Part shown: positions 9,501 to 16,383 of the stretch, piece after piece
How positions within the stretch are numbered: the first letter of the stretch is position 1
Layout of the letters: every line of letters starts with the position of its first letter
Source of the DNA: an uncultured Planctomycetaceae bacterium
GTDB taxonomy: Bacteria; Planctomycetota; Planctomycetia; Planctomycetales; Planctomycetaceae
Direction: 5' to 3'
NCBI GenBank assembly: GCA_943787265.1
Contig: CALSLT010000017.1
Location: forward strand, 512,654 to 576,653
Length of the DNA: 64,000 nt
Program-made: the position numbers and the translations under genes
The notes under the pieces: model-generated
Told to the model about the DNA's origin: nothing
What the model saw: the letters and a program-made list of their open reading frames with translations, nothing else
Databases searched by the model: none

Positions 9501-10475
9501 GATGTCCGCTCGGATGTCGATTTGACTTGTCCAGTCAAGAGTTTCCGGAGCCATGTAGTCGGTCGTGCCCATGACCTGGCCCGTTGACGTGAGAGCATCG
9601 TCGGTTGCCTCGTCGAGCAGTGCGAGTCCCAGGTCGAGAATCTTCACGCAGGGGGCTTTCCTCACGGAGTGAGGAGCCACAGTGGCACGACACTCCGTGT
9701 CGTTAGCCCCGCCGTTCTGAGTTGCGCACAACATCAGATTCGCCGGTTTAACATCGCGATGCACAAACCCGTTTTCGTGAGCATGCTGCAACCCATTCGC
9801 CGCCTGACGAACCAGTTCGCACGCGTCAGCAGCCGGCAAAGGGCCCCGCTGTCGAACGAGGCTCGATAGATCAACCCCGTCGAGATACTCCATCACCAGA
9901 TACTGAACGCCGTCGTCCTCGTCGGCATCGGTGGCTCGGACGATGTTGGGATGTTCCAACTGCCCGACAGCCTTCATCTCGCGTTCAAAACGTGCGATCG
10001 CGTCTGGTTGGCTCATCCGCCTGCCGTGCAGAATCTTGACGGCAACAGTCCGCCCCAGCTTGGAGTGGGTCGCACGATAAACGCTGCCCATGCCGCCGGT
10101 GCCGATCTCCGCTCCCAGCTCGTACGGGCCGAGCATTGACGGTGGACTCACTCGCTCAGCGATATCGTTCACTTCGGAACCGGGCGCAGAACTCGACGAT
10201 CGCTCCGGGATCTGTCGAGCACGCTCAACTGCCTGCAGACAGGCGTCTTCAGCTTCGAAACTCTGATCCTTCTGAACGGTCCGGATCTCGGCCAGAACGG
10301 GCAGGAGATCACCGTGATCCTGGGTTTCGTCGCTATCGACAACCGTCGTCATCAGCTCGCTGCAACTCTGACAGTCCTGAATATGCAACGACAATTCCTG
10401 ATCCCGCGCAGGGACCAGCCGCTCATTCAGAAAATCGCGGATTTCATCCACACTCGGACAGGCGCGTTCATCCAT
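6543..10475 (-). CDS. Receptor-like Ser/Thr kinase: zinc finger, kinase, TM, beta-solenoid, FGE-like domain
   Basis: 1310 residues. Order seen: anti-sigma-like zinc-binding N-terminus (H31xxxC35xxC38); protein kinase domain from about 118 (GTGGMGSV P-loop, AVKIL lysine, HRDVKPAN loop near 239, DLG in place of DFG, DYMAPE); transmembrane helix about 447-467; a long region about 470-1030 of short polar beta-repeats rich in GxGGxGG and INTEHGDITLSG-type turns, suggesting a parallel beta-solenoid; and a C-terminal formylglycine-generating-enzyme/sulfatase-modifying-factor domain from about 1044 (GEFLMGAPDDD, YRLPTDAEWEYACRAG, LYDMHGNADEMC). It follows an ECF sigma gene (128 bp upstream), a usual planctomycete pairing. 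About 25 residues between NLMLC and VKILDLG come from a REP element (see findings). Confidence 0.9.
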   Translation of the reverse strand: MDERACPSVDEIRDFLNERLVPARDQELSLHIQDCQSCSELMTTVVDSDETQDHGDLLPVLAEIRTVQKDQSFEAEDACLQAVERARQIPERSSSSAPGSEVNDIAERVSPPSMLGPYELGAEIGTGGMGSVYRATHSKLGRTVAVKILHGRRMSQPDAIARFEREMKAVGQLEHPNIVRATDADEDDGVQYLVMEYLDGVDLSSLVRQRGPLPAADACELVRQAANGLQHAHENGFVHRDVKPANLMLCATQNGGANDTECRATVAPHSVRKAPCVKILDLGLALLDEATDDALTSTGQVMGTTDYMAPETLDWTSQIDIRADIYSLGATLCKLLTGRAPYDDGKPRSQMQKLKALATREPTPISNHRSDLSKELVDIIGRMLACSPNDRYATPHEVAEALLDHTVGNDLAALLDSADADQAGANQSVASVVHRPPEPAKPATRAGGFLGAAIAAFAIVVLVVVIQRNSASTPSNPKVPSPEVAKSNSIRLEDRTLIFEDRDDSAIDITVRTEGPRLVLHREVGVFDASLGEGDGTTTFSIDTSEFEAFRMQLGQGDDQLTLEDISGINGDVLIDSGKGDDRIEVRGVIELGESSLTVNVARIFTFAKSQISAVGNGSIRLNAIVQSASEPGAAILVNGNSSINTEHGDITLSGDASSHAELPINGVFLESSSIATESGAVMLRGRASTGVDEHKYWGVAINYNASVSSTGTGAGVGRISIDGVGGVGGGHNQGIHILQSAIHSHTAEIYLSGHGGSGLNRNDGIRMETSTIASHDGSIRISGTGGSGGTDGDSCLGVAIIVDAHVRTTGQGHILIDGVGGRDGRAGAENHIGVDFGSSRSTGLMATIRSANGNVTLKGRGGSGASRGVVFGGDVISDEGTVSIQGEGAGGAADVQWTDGVIGDDTSNGDIKLIADSLNITGGAMVTSGQVVVQTRTDEMALHLTDEPNANYIAANGLSAFSSRIGSLTIHDQRGHDWRRRSFDGQLQWFQLINGIETKPLTVEPSFSVSPAADAPPLAVAPFTTADAKEHQKAWADHLGSSVERVNSLGMRLRLMPPGEFLMGAPDDDSNAGDNEKPQHRVRLTRPFWMCETEVTTQQFAVFVADTDYVTEAETDGGGAYLIGKQARDSTLIWNRYNDNPSFLEYPVRNVSWTDATEFCEWLSKKEGRTYRLPTDAEWEYACRAGTTSRYSFGEDFDPDLASAKITSSVDLRRVAQFPANPFGLYDMHGNADEMCLDGRRDYTTESAINPVGPLDESLSPVVRGGSVTSWTGAVSSSARNCGHSRLSPGKFFATAVKSFRVVMLPDDR
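9659..9710 (+). repeat. REP element inside the kinase coding sequence
   Basis: Same triple-hairpin architecture as the RAYT-linked REPs: TCCTCAC-GGA-GTGAGGA, GCCAC-A-GTGGC, ACGACAC-TCC-GTGTCGT. The first stem differs from the other copies by a compensated base pair (G-C to T-A), so pairing is kept. On the minus strand it is read in frame as part of the kinase (peptide NDTECRATVAPHSV). Confidence 0.9.
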
Positions 10476-10603
10476 AATGGACCTGCAGTTCGAAAGCTCG
10501 GCAAGTACTGGCCACCGTCCTCGATGAAACGTTGAGAAAAGGGCACAACTGAAAGAACGGAATCATGTGGAACTGATTCTCCAGGAAACGCCCATTTTCA
10601 CAA

Positions 10604-11200
10604 TCAATCGACATCCATCACCTGACGCAACTTCTTCAGGACTCGCGTCTTAGACTTATAAACCGACGAAACCGTAATTCCGAGACTCGCTGCCACATCG
10701 ACGGCACGATCTCCATGAATCGCTGTCCGCTCAAACGACTCCCAGACCTGCGTTTCGAAGTCGGGACGCAGGATTTCGAGGAATCGTCTACAGAGCATGG
10801 AGCGTTCATTCGGCAGGATATCGCTGTCGCTCAGCTCGCCAGGAACGGGAGCGTCATCGTCAGGAAAGTCCCGAATGCGAATCTGCCCGGTCGTTCCACC
10901 CCGAGCCAGAGCTCCTCCGTCGCTCGCTCGAAAGTGATCCGCGATCGCGTGCCGAGTAATCGTGCGAAGCCACCCCCGAAAAGTGTCCGATTTCTGTTCG
11001 CGGCGAAATTTCTCGATCGCCATCGAGACAGTCAGAAACACAGTCTGCACCAGATCGCTCGCGTCATGTTCGCTAAGCCCACGAACTCGACACCATGAAT
11101 AAACCAACGGGCCGTAGGCATCGACAAGCTGCTCCCAGGCAGTCGCTTCCTGCAATTTCACTCGTTGGATCAGACTGGTCGATGTTGGCAGATCGGGCAT
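10604..11200 (-). CDS. ECF-type RNA polymerase sigma factor
   Basis: 198 residues. The sigma-2 region is visible at about 30-95 (YGPLVYSWCRVRGLSEHDASDLVQ cut here, then TFRGWLRTITRHAIADHFR) and sigma-4 at about 140-195 (VDVAASLGITVSSVYKSKTR helix-turn-helix). This is the planctomycete ECF type that sits upstream of Ser/Thr kinases; the giant kinase gene follows on the same strand. The kinase carries its own zinc-binding N-terminus that could hold the sigma factor, which is inference. Confidence 0.9.
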   Translation of the reverse strand: MPDLPTSTSLIQRVKLQEATAWEQLVDAYGPLVYSWCRVRGLSEHDASDLVQTVFLTVSMAIEKFRREQKSDTFRGWLRTITRHAIADHFRASDGGALARGGTTGQIRIRDFPDDDAPVPGELSDSDILPNERSMLCRRFLEILRPDFETQVWESFERTAIHGDRAVDVAASLGITVSSVYKSKTRVLKKLRQVMDVD

Positions 11201-11279
11201 GTGATCCGTTCGGCTGATTCGCTGACGGTATTCGTTTTACGGTGGCACGTGACGCCATTGCGTCAGCCCGACTCTTACT

Positions 11280-12188
11280 CTACCAGCGGTCTTCCCGCAG
11301 GTCTTCCGGATGAATCTCCGCGAATTCTTCGAGCAGTTCTCGCGAGCGATCGTCCAGCTCTTTCGGGACGACGATTTGCAGGATCGCGTACAGGTCGCCG
11401 GGGGCGTTGCTCTTTCGGTTGACGATGCCTTTGCCGCGAAGTCTCAACCGTGTTCCACTCGCCGAACCGGGCGGCACGGTTACCGTAACCAGGCCCTCGC
11501 TGAGTGTTGGAACGTCGACCTTGGCACCAAGCGCCGCCTCAGCCAGCGAAATCGGAACGTCGACCAGCAGGTTGGAAGCGTCTCGTCGGAAGTAGGGGTG
11601 AGGTGCAACTCGAATCTTGACCATCAGGTCGCCGTTCGGTCCACCGCCCATTCCAGGATGTCCCTGCCCGGAAAGCCGAATCACGCTGCCGCTGTCGACT
11701 CCGGCCGGAATTCGTGCGGTGATCTGCTCCGGCTTCCCCGCGGTATTAACAGTCAGGCTGTAACTGCCACCTTCGGCCGCCGTGTTAAACGGAACGTCGA
11801 TCGTTGTTTCGACGTCCTGGCCTTTCCGAGCCCGCGACGCTCGACGACCGCCGCCACCACCGAAGAGATCGCCGAAGTCAAAGCCGCCGCCACCTCCACC
11901 AAACAGATCGCCAAGATCAACCTGCTGACCACCGCCAAAAGGTGAACCACCGCCGCGTCCGCCGCCCTGAAACGCTGCGTGCCCAAATCGGTCGTATTTC
12001 TGCCGTTTTTCAGCGTCACCGAGAGCGGAGTACGCTTCCTGAACTTCCTTGAACTTTTCAGCCGCGACCTTGTCGTCGGGCTTGCTGTCAGGGTGGTTTT
12101 CCTTCGAGAGCTTCCGGTAAGCCTTCTTGATGTCAGCGTCAGACGCATTTCGAGAAACGCCCAGCACCTGATAAAAGTCTTCCGCCAT
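11280..12188 (-). CDS. DnaJ-type co-chaperone, CbpA-like (type II Hsp40)
   Basis: 302 residues from ATG at 12188 (MAEDFYQVLGVSRN). J domain at 1-70 with HPD at 32-34; Gly/Phe-rich linker about 75-125 (GGGRGGGSPFGGG, GGGFDFGDLFGGGG); then two C-terminal client-binding beta domains. The four CxxCxGxG zinc modules of DnaJ are absent, so this is a CbpA-type protein that stimulates Hsp70 ATPase. The in-frame extension to 12224 (MFQRRQSASLFK) lies outside the J domain and is probably not translated. Confidence 0.88.
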   Translation of the reverse strand: MAEDFYQVLGVSRNASDADIKKAYRKLSKENHPDSKPDDKVAAEKFKEVQEAYSALGDAEKRQKYDRFGHAAFQGGGRGGGSPFGGGQQVDLGDLFGGGGGGFDFGDLFGGGGGRRASRARKGQDVETTIDVPFNTAAEGGSYSLTVNTAGKPEQITARIPAGVDSGSVIRLSGQGHPGMGGGPNGDLMVKIRVAPHPYFRRDASNLLVDVPISLAEAALGAKVDVPTLSEGLVTVTVPPGSASGTRLRLRGKGIVNRKSNAPGDLYAILQIVVPKELDDRSRELLEEFAEIHPEDLREDRW

Positions 12189-12271
12189 TTTGAACAAACT
12201 CGCTGATTGCCGCCGTTGAAACATTGGCCCGTGATGAATTGATTTGGAATTTGTTGTCTGAAGAAAATCCT

Positions 12272-12718
12272 TCAGCCCAACAAGTGCGCCAATACTTTCT
12301 GCCAGTCAGAAAACTGCTGACTGCCGAAGTGAATCAGCTCGCCCGCAAACGATTCCTGCCCATTTCCTGATGATCGATCATCAATCAGGAAGTCGCCCTT
12401 CAGAAGACTCTTGTCGGGTGACAGTATCAGTTTCTTCGTAAATTCGTACCCAAACTGAGACTCGATCCACAGTCTCTTCTCAGTGTACGACAAAGGGTTT
12501 CGTGTCGAAGGGGCACTCAAAACGAAAACTCGGTAGTACTTACGAAGTTCGTTCACCGAATCGACAGCATCAGAAATTGGAGCAAGCGTCTCGAAGAACC
12601 CGGCGATACTTTGAGGGTAAGCGACATCGGGCTGCAGGCCTCTCATGCGACGATGTGCGCCGCTGAAGTCACACAGGACGTCATCCATGTCGACGAATAC
12701 GAGTTGCTTCTCTGACAT
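12272..12718 (-). CDS. 5'(3')-deoxyribonucleotidase (NT5C-type HAD hydrolase)
   Basis: 148 residues, a compact HAD protein. Motif I is VFVDMDDVLCDF (nucleophile D10, acid D12), motif II is VFVLSAPS, and the lysine and DD of motifs III/IV are in LILSPDKSLLKGDFLIDDR. This layout matches the small 5'(3')-deoxyribonucleotidases that dephosphorylate dNMPs. It is monocistronic or follows the isochorismatase-ThuA gene, 126 bp away on the same strand. Confidence 0.82.
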   Translation of the reverse strand: MSEKQLVFVDMDDVLCDFSGAHRRMRGLQPDVAYPQSIAGFFETLAPISDAVDSVNELRKYYRVFVLSAPSTRNPLSYTEKRLWIESQFGYEFTKKLILSPDKSLLKGDFLIDDRSSGNGQESFAGELIHFGSQQFSDWQKVLAHLLG

Positions 12719-12844
12719 ACTCTGTTGCTGAAATTCGGAAATACGATTGGTACTGACGTGCGGAAGTTTAGCCAGTTCTTCACGAAAAGCAGGCCTGCCG
12801 CCTGAGACTGCTGCGCCTCGGAAAAGACCGATTTGATACGGATT

Positions 12845-14464
12845 TCAGTCCTTGCTCGCAGCCCAGCGGACGGCGTTGGCCAGGAGTTTGCGGAATTCCG
12901 GCTGAGCGAAATCGTCAATGTGGCCGAGAGACGTGTAAAACGCCTTTCCGCCGAATTTCGTTCGGTTTGCCCAGGCGATCGTTTCCGGAGCCTTGTCAGG
13001 GATCGCTCCAACGAGCAACGGCGTCGTTGAATTCGCCAGCGGATTGACGATGTACAGTGAGCCTTTGCCTTTGATCGAGTCTGCTTTGACACCCTTCAGG
13101 ATTCGGTGCGAGGCAGCGTTGGCTGCGACGGTGATGGAAACTTCGGGGCCACGTCCGTAATGATTGGTGTAGCTGCCTCCGAAAATGTCAGCGTCCCAGG
13201 TGTCCCACGATTCGAGGCCCTCTGGAGCGGCCTGCTTCCTGAGGAGCAAGGCGTGATTGGCCGTTCGAATTCCGACGATCGGTTTTCCGCTTTCGAGATA
13301 CTTTCGGACAACCGTCATCTGAGTGGGCGGCAGCACTCGCCGACGCACACTCAGCAACAGAACGTCCGCTTCGTTCAGCACATCGATGCCGGGCAGATCG
13401 TTTCGCTCCTTTTCGTTGGCAAAGACAAAGCTGACGCGAAACTCTTTGCCAAGATGATCGAGCGCGAACGGCGGCAGAGTTTCGTTGGTTCGATATTCCT
13501 GCTCGGCAATGACGATCGCGACGTGCGGACGAGTGTCCTTCTTAAATCGAAACGGCTTTCCGCCCAGAATCTGGTTGCTGGTGATCGTCGGGCAAACCCA
13601 CTTTTCGATGTGCTCGACGATGAGGTCCGTTCCGGTGAAGTGGCTGACGTACGGACTCATTTTCGGGTTGTACATCGTGTCAGTCATGTCGCGCATCAGG
13701 ACGACGTTCTTCCCATTCTTCGCCATCTGCCGAAGGCCAAACGGACGACCGAGCACGCACATGTTGGTGTGCACGCCCAGCAGGATGACGTTTCTGCGAT
13801 CGTTGCGTTCGAGGATGCTCCAGATTTCCTCGCCGTCGTCGCTGATGAAGTCGCGTTGGGCGTCGATTTCGAGTGCCGCCATTTGAGCCTTCCACGGAGC
13901 CTTTGGATTTCGCCCCATCGAAGCCAGCTTCTTCGCCCACGCGGCGTGCTCTTCAAGATCGTCGTCCTCGCCGCCGTCGGACTGATCGATCGGGTACTTA
14001 CCTCGTTCTTCTTCCGGAATCCTGTAGCACCACTTGCCAATTTCGATCGGCAGGTTGTCGACGCGTTTGATCGACTGAGCTCTCTTCCGAGCGGCGTGGT
14101 CAGCGTAAGTTGCCGTGCAACTGCTCGGAGCGTGAATGATGATCGCCCCTCGGTCGCGAGCGTTCTTGAGCACTTCGTTCATGCGAGGAGCCATCTCGGT
14201 CCCTCGCCGCACAGCGTTCAGGCAGTGATGATAATCCCACATGTCGCAGACGATGATTGCCGTCTGATTCGCATGCCAGGTTTCAGGACGAGTGACCGTG
14301 TGAAACCGTCCACTGCCTTCCGCCGTTTCGGTTCGGCTGCGAAGTTGGAGCTTCAGAGACTCGCCTTCGGCCGCTTCAGCGCCAGAGGGCATTCCGAGCG
14401 TCACGAGAAGCACGGCGGAAGCCGCCATTATTGAACTGAAGATGTTTTGAACCGGTTTTCGCAT
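12845..14464 (-). CDS. Secreted isochorismatase-family hydrolase fused to a ThuA-like domain
   Basis: 539 residues from ATG at 14464 (MRKPVQNIFSSIMAASAVLLV, signal peptide ending near GAEAA). The N-terminal half is a cysteine hydrolase of the isochorismatase fold: catalytic Asp in IIVCDMWDYHHC and catalytic Cys in GVHTNMCVLGRP. The C-terminal part from about 360 is ThuA-like: RPHVAIVIAEQEYRT, a FGGSYTNHYG loop, GKAFYTSLGHIDDF and a terminal NAVRWA. ThuA domains are class I glutamine-amidotransferase-like and linked to sugar use; many planctomycetes combine such domains in exported proteins. The substrate is unknown. Confidence 0.85.
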   Translation of the reverse strand: MRKPVQNIFSSIMAASAVLLVTLGMPSGAEAAEGESLKLQLRSRTETAEGSGRFHTVTRPETWHANQTAIIVCDMWDYHHCLNAVRRGTEMAPRMNEVLKNARDRGAIIIHAPSSCTATYADHAARKRAQSIKRVDNLPIEIGKWCYRIPEEERGKYPIDQSDGGEDDDLEEHAAWAKKLASMGRNPKAPWKAQMAALEIDAQRDFISDDGEEIWSILERNDRRNVILLGVHTNMCVLGRPFGLRQMAKNGKNVVLMRDMTDTMYNPKMSPYVSHFTGTDLIVEHIEKWVCPTITSNQILGGKPFRFKKDTRPHVAIVIAEQEYRTNETLPPFALDHLGKEFRVSFVFANEKERNDLPGIDVLNEADVLLLSVRRRVLPPTQMTVVRKYLESGKPIVGIRTANHALLLRKQAAPEGLESWDTWDADIFGGSYTNHYGRGPEVSITVAANAASHRILKGVKADSIKGKGSLYIVNPLANSTTPLLVGAIPDKAPETIAWANRTKFGGKAFYTSLGHIDDFAQPEFRKLLANAVRWAASKD

Positions 14465-14585
14465 TGTCGACGCCCTTCTCCGAACAGAACATGGAAGCGA
14501 GCATTGTGGTTTCGCGAGGGGCTGATCGACAAGGAAGCGGCAGAAGCCGCCCGGTGACAACCTTCCAGGCACAAGCTGAAATTCC

Positions 14586-14654
14586 GCGCAAAGGCGCTGA
14601 GACTTTAAGATGCGCAAAGGCTTTGCAAGACTTTGTGTCTTTCCGACTTTGCGC
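14586..14654. repeat. Short inverted repeat, GCGCAAAG...CTTTGCGC
   Basis: GCGCAAAGGCGCTGAGACT at the left and ACTTTGCGCTGAGAC at the right, with an internal GCGCAAAGGCTTTGC hairpin. It lies in the 230-bp gap between two divergent genes and resembles the small dispersed repeats frequent in environmental planctomycete and verrucomicrobial DNA. Confidence 0.5.
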
Positions 14655-14694
14655 TGAGACGACCGACTGAACTCAATTCTGAAGAATCAAAACA

Positions 14695-16275
14695 ATGATC
14701 TCACAGACTGCTCGAACCGGCATTCAAACGCTCGTCGTAATCGCGCTGCTCTTTTTGAACAGTCAGTTTGCAATTGCCCAGGATGTTCCGGAAGTCCCGC
14801 CTCGTAAAGGGCGATCGTCAAACATTCGCCTGTTTAATGGCAAAGATTTGAGCGGCTGGCTCGGCGATCAGAAATACTGGAGCGTCGAAGACGGCGAGAT
14901 CGTTGGCCGTAACACGGAACCGATGCCCTTCAGCAGTTACTTGTTGACCGAAGTCGACTTCTCCGACTTTCGACTGACGTTTGATTTCAAACTCGTGCAG
15001 TCGGAAATGCACTCCGGCATCGCGTTGTGGGGAAAAGTGGATCCTGAAAAAGACGGCCCATTCGCTTACGTCGGGCCGTTGGTGATGTTTCCTTCGAATT
15101 ATGGAATCTGGGATCTTTTCGGCCGCAAGAAAATTCACGACAACGCGGATAAGGCCAAAGCGGTCGGCCACCAGCACGACTGGAACCGTATCGAGATCCT
15201 CGCACAGGGAAATCGAATTCGAATCGTGTTAAACGGAACATTGATCTCCGATTGGCGTGACCCCGAACCGGACCGACTACTCGCCGGACCGATCGGCCTG
15301 CAGTTGCATTCAAATCCGGTTCCACAGGAAGTCCGTTTTCGAAAGCTGTTACTGGAGACGTTTCCCGAAGATCGCCTGACGACTCTTCCCAGCGAAGCGA
15401 GGATCGAAATCGTCGGTATTCGCAAGCTGGATTTGAACGTCGCGCCCGACGCTCCTGAAGTCTGGACCAGACATCCCGAAGTCGTCATTCCCGACGACGT
15501 GCTTGCGCCAGTTCGACGTTTGGGATTCAAGCCCTTCCTTGCTGGAATTCGACCAGAAGAACGAGACGCTTACTATGCAGTTTTGCAGAAGGCTCGTGAA
15601 CTCGACCTGTCGACTATGAAGAAAGCGGCAAGTGAGTTCCGGCATAAAAGGCAGAGCGAAGCATTCGGTGGTAAGTACAAAGACCGACCCGCCTACGATT
15701 TTCCGGACTTTGTCGATCTCTACGACACACCGGATTTGTATCACGGAAAGCTGGTTACGTTGCAGGGGCACCTGAGAAAAATCAGCTCGTTCTCACCAGA
15801 CGAGAATCCGTACGGGATCGAGGGGCAACTCTGGGAAGGCTGGCTGTACGACCCGCACGGCCAGAATCATCCGGCTGTGATCATCAGCACGGACCGCGAC
15901 GACAGTATTGGGGAAGGCACTGAGATCGTGGTTGATCACGTTTCAGTGACTGGATACTTTTTCAAAAACTACGGATTTGAAGCACAGGATGCCTTCCGCT
16001 TTGCTCCGATGTTGATCGCTCAGAAGATAGAACATCGTCCGCCGACTGAATCGATCAACCCGTTCAATCTCGGCCTCAGCGCCAAGATGCAGTTGCTTGT
16101 CGCTGCTGTCGCCACGCTAATGGTCGGCCGTTTTGGTCTGCGAGTCTGGAAGCATTCCAAAGCTGACGAAGCCAAACGCCGCGAGACTCGAGAGATCGCC
16201 GCCGCCGAGGAATCGGAACCAACTTTTGACAACATCGTCGACAACGGCGGCGTGCCGGAATTTCTGGAGGATTGA
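14695..16275 (+). CDS. Secreted DUF1080 (3-keto-disaccharide hydrolase-like) protein with C-terminal membrane anchor
   Basis: 526 residues. A signal peptide (LVVIALLFLNSQFAIAQ) precedes a DUF1080 concanavalin-like domain at about 42-215 (RLFNGKDLSGWLG, FSDFRLTFDFKL, SGIALWG). A middle domain about 340-460 (YHGKLVTLQGHLRKI, GTEIVVDHVSVTGYFFKNYG) looks OB-like, and a TM helix at about 465-485 (LLVAAVATLMVGRFGLRVW) anchors it with a short acidic tail inside. DUF1080 proteins act on 3-keto glycosides or bind glycans; the fusion to a second domain and membrane anchor is less usual. Confidence 0.82.
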   Translation: MISQTARTGIQTLVVIALLFLNSQFAIAQDVPEVPPRKGRSSNIRLFNGKDLSGWLGDQKYWSVEDGEIVGRNTEPMPFSSYLLTEVDFSDFRLTFDFKLVQSEMHSGIALWGKVDPEKDGPFAYVGPLVMFPSNYGIWDLFGRKKIHDNADKAKAVGHQHDWNRIEILAQGNRIRIVLNGTLISDWRDPEPDRLLAGPIGLQLHSNPVPQEVRFRKLLLETFPEDRLTTLPSEARIEIVGIRKLDLNVAPDAPEVWTRHPEVVIPDDVLAPVRRLGFKPFLAGIRPEERDAYYAVLQKARELDLSTMKKAASEFRHKRQSEAFGGKYKDRPAYDFPDFVDLYDTPDLYHGKLVTLQGHLRKISSFSPDENPYGIEGQLWEGWLYDPHGQNHPAVIISTDRDDSIGEGTEIVVDHVSVTGYFFKNYGFEAQDAFRFAPMLIAQKIEHRPPTESINPFNLGLSAKMQLLVAAVATLMVGRFGLRVWKHSKADEAKRRETREIAAAEESEPTFDNIVDNGGVPEFLED

Positions 16276-16311
16276 TGAGTGCGACGTTGCCCTCATTGGC
16301 ATTCACGGTGT

Positions 16312-16363
16312 TGTAGCCGGACTCGCAAGAGTTCGGGCCCGAAGTGTTGCCACTCCGGCTACA
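16312..16363. repeat. Palindromic element between convergent genes, possible bidirectional terminator
   Basis: Perfect 10-bp arms TGTAGCCGGA and TCCGGCTACA enclose two inner palindromes (ACTC-GCAA-GAGT and TTCGGGCCCGAA). It sits in the 108-bp gap between the convergent DUF1080 and HEAT-type genes, so it could end transcription from both sides or be another REP-like family. Confidence 0.6.
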
Positions 16364-16383
16364 GACTAATTCCATGTGTGCGT

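Noticed and set aside
11246..11265. TGACGCCATTGCGTCA hairpin between the DnaJ-type and sigma genes as a REP
   Set aside because: GTGGCACG nearby recalls the REP, but the rest does not match; at most a weak hairpin without a U-tract.
13106..14434. 442-codon frame antisense to the isochorismatase-ThuA gene
   Set aside because: Shadow of a well-supported gene; no start site with a ribosome-binding sequence and no domain.
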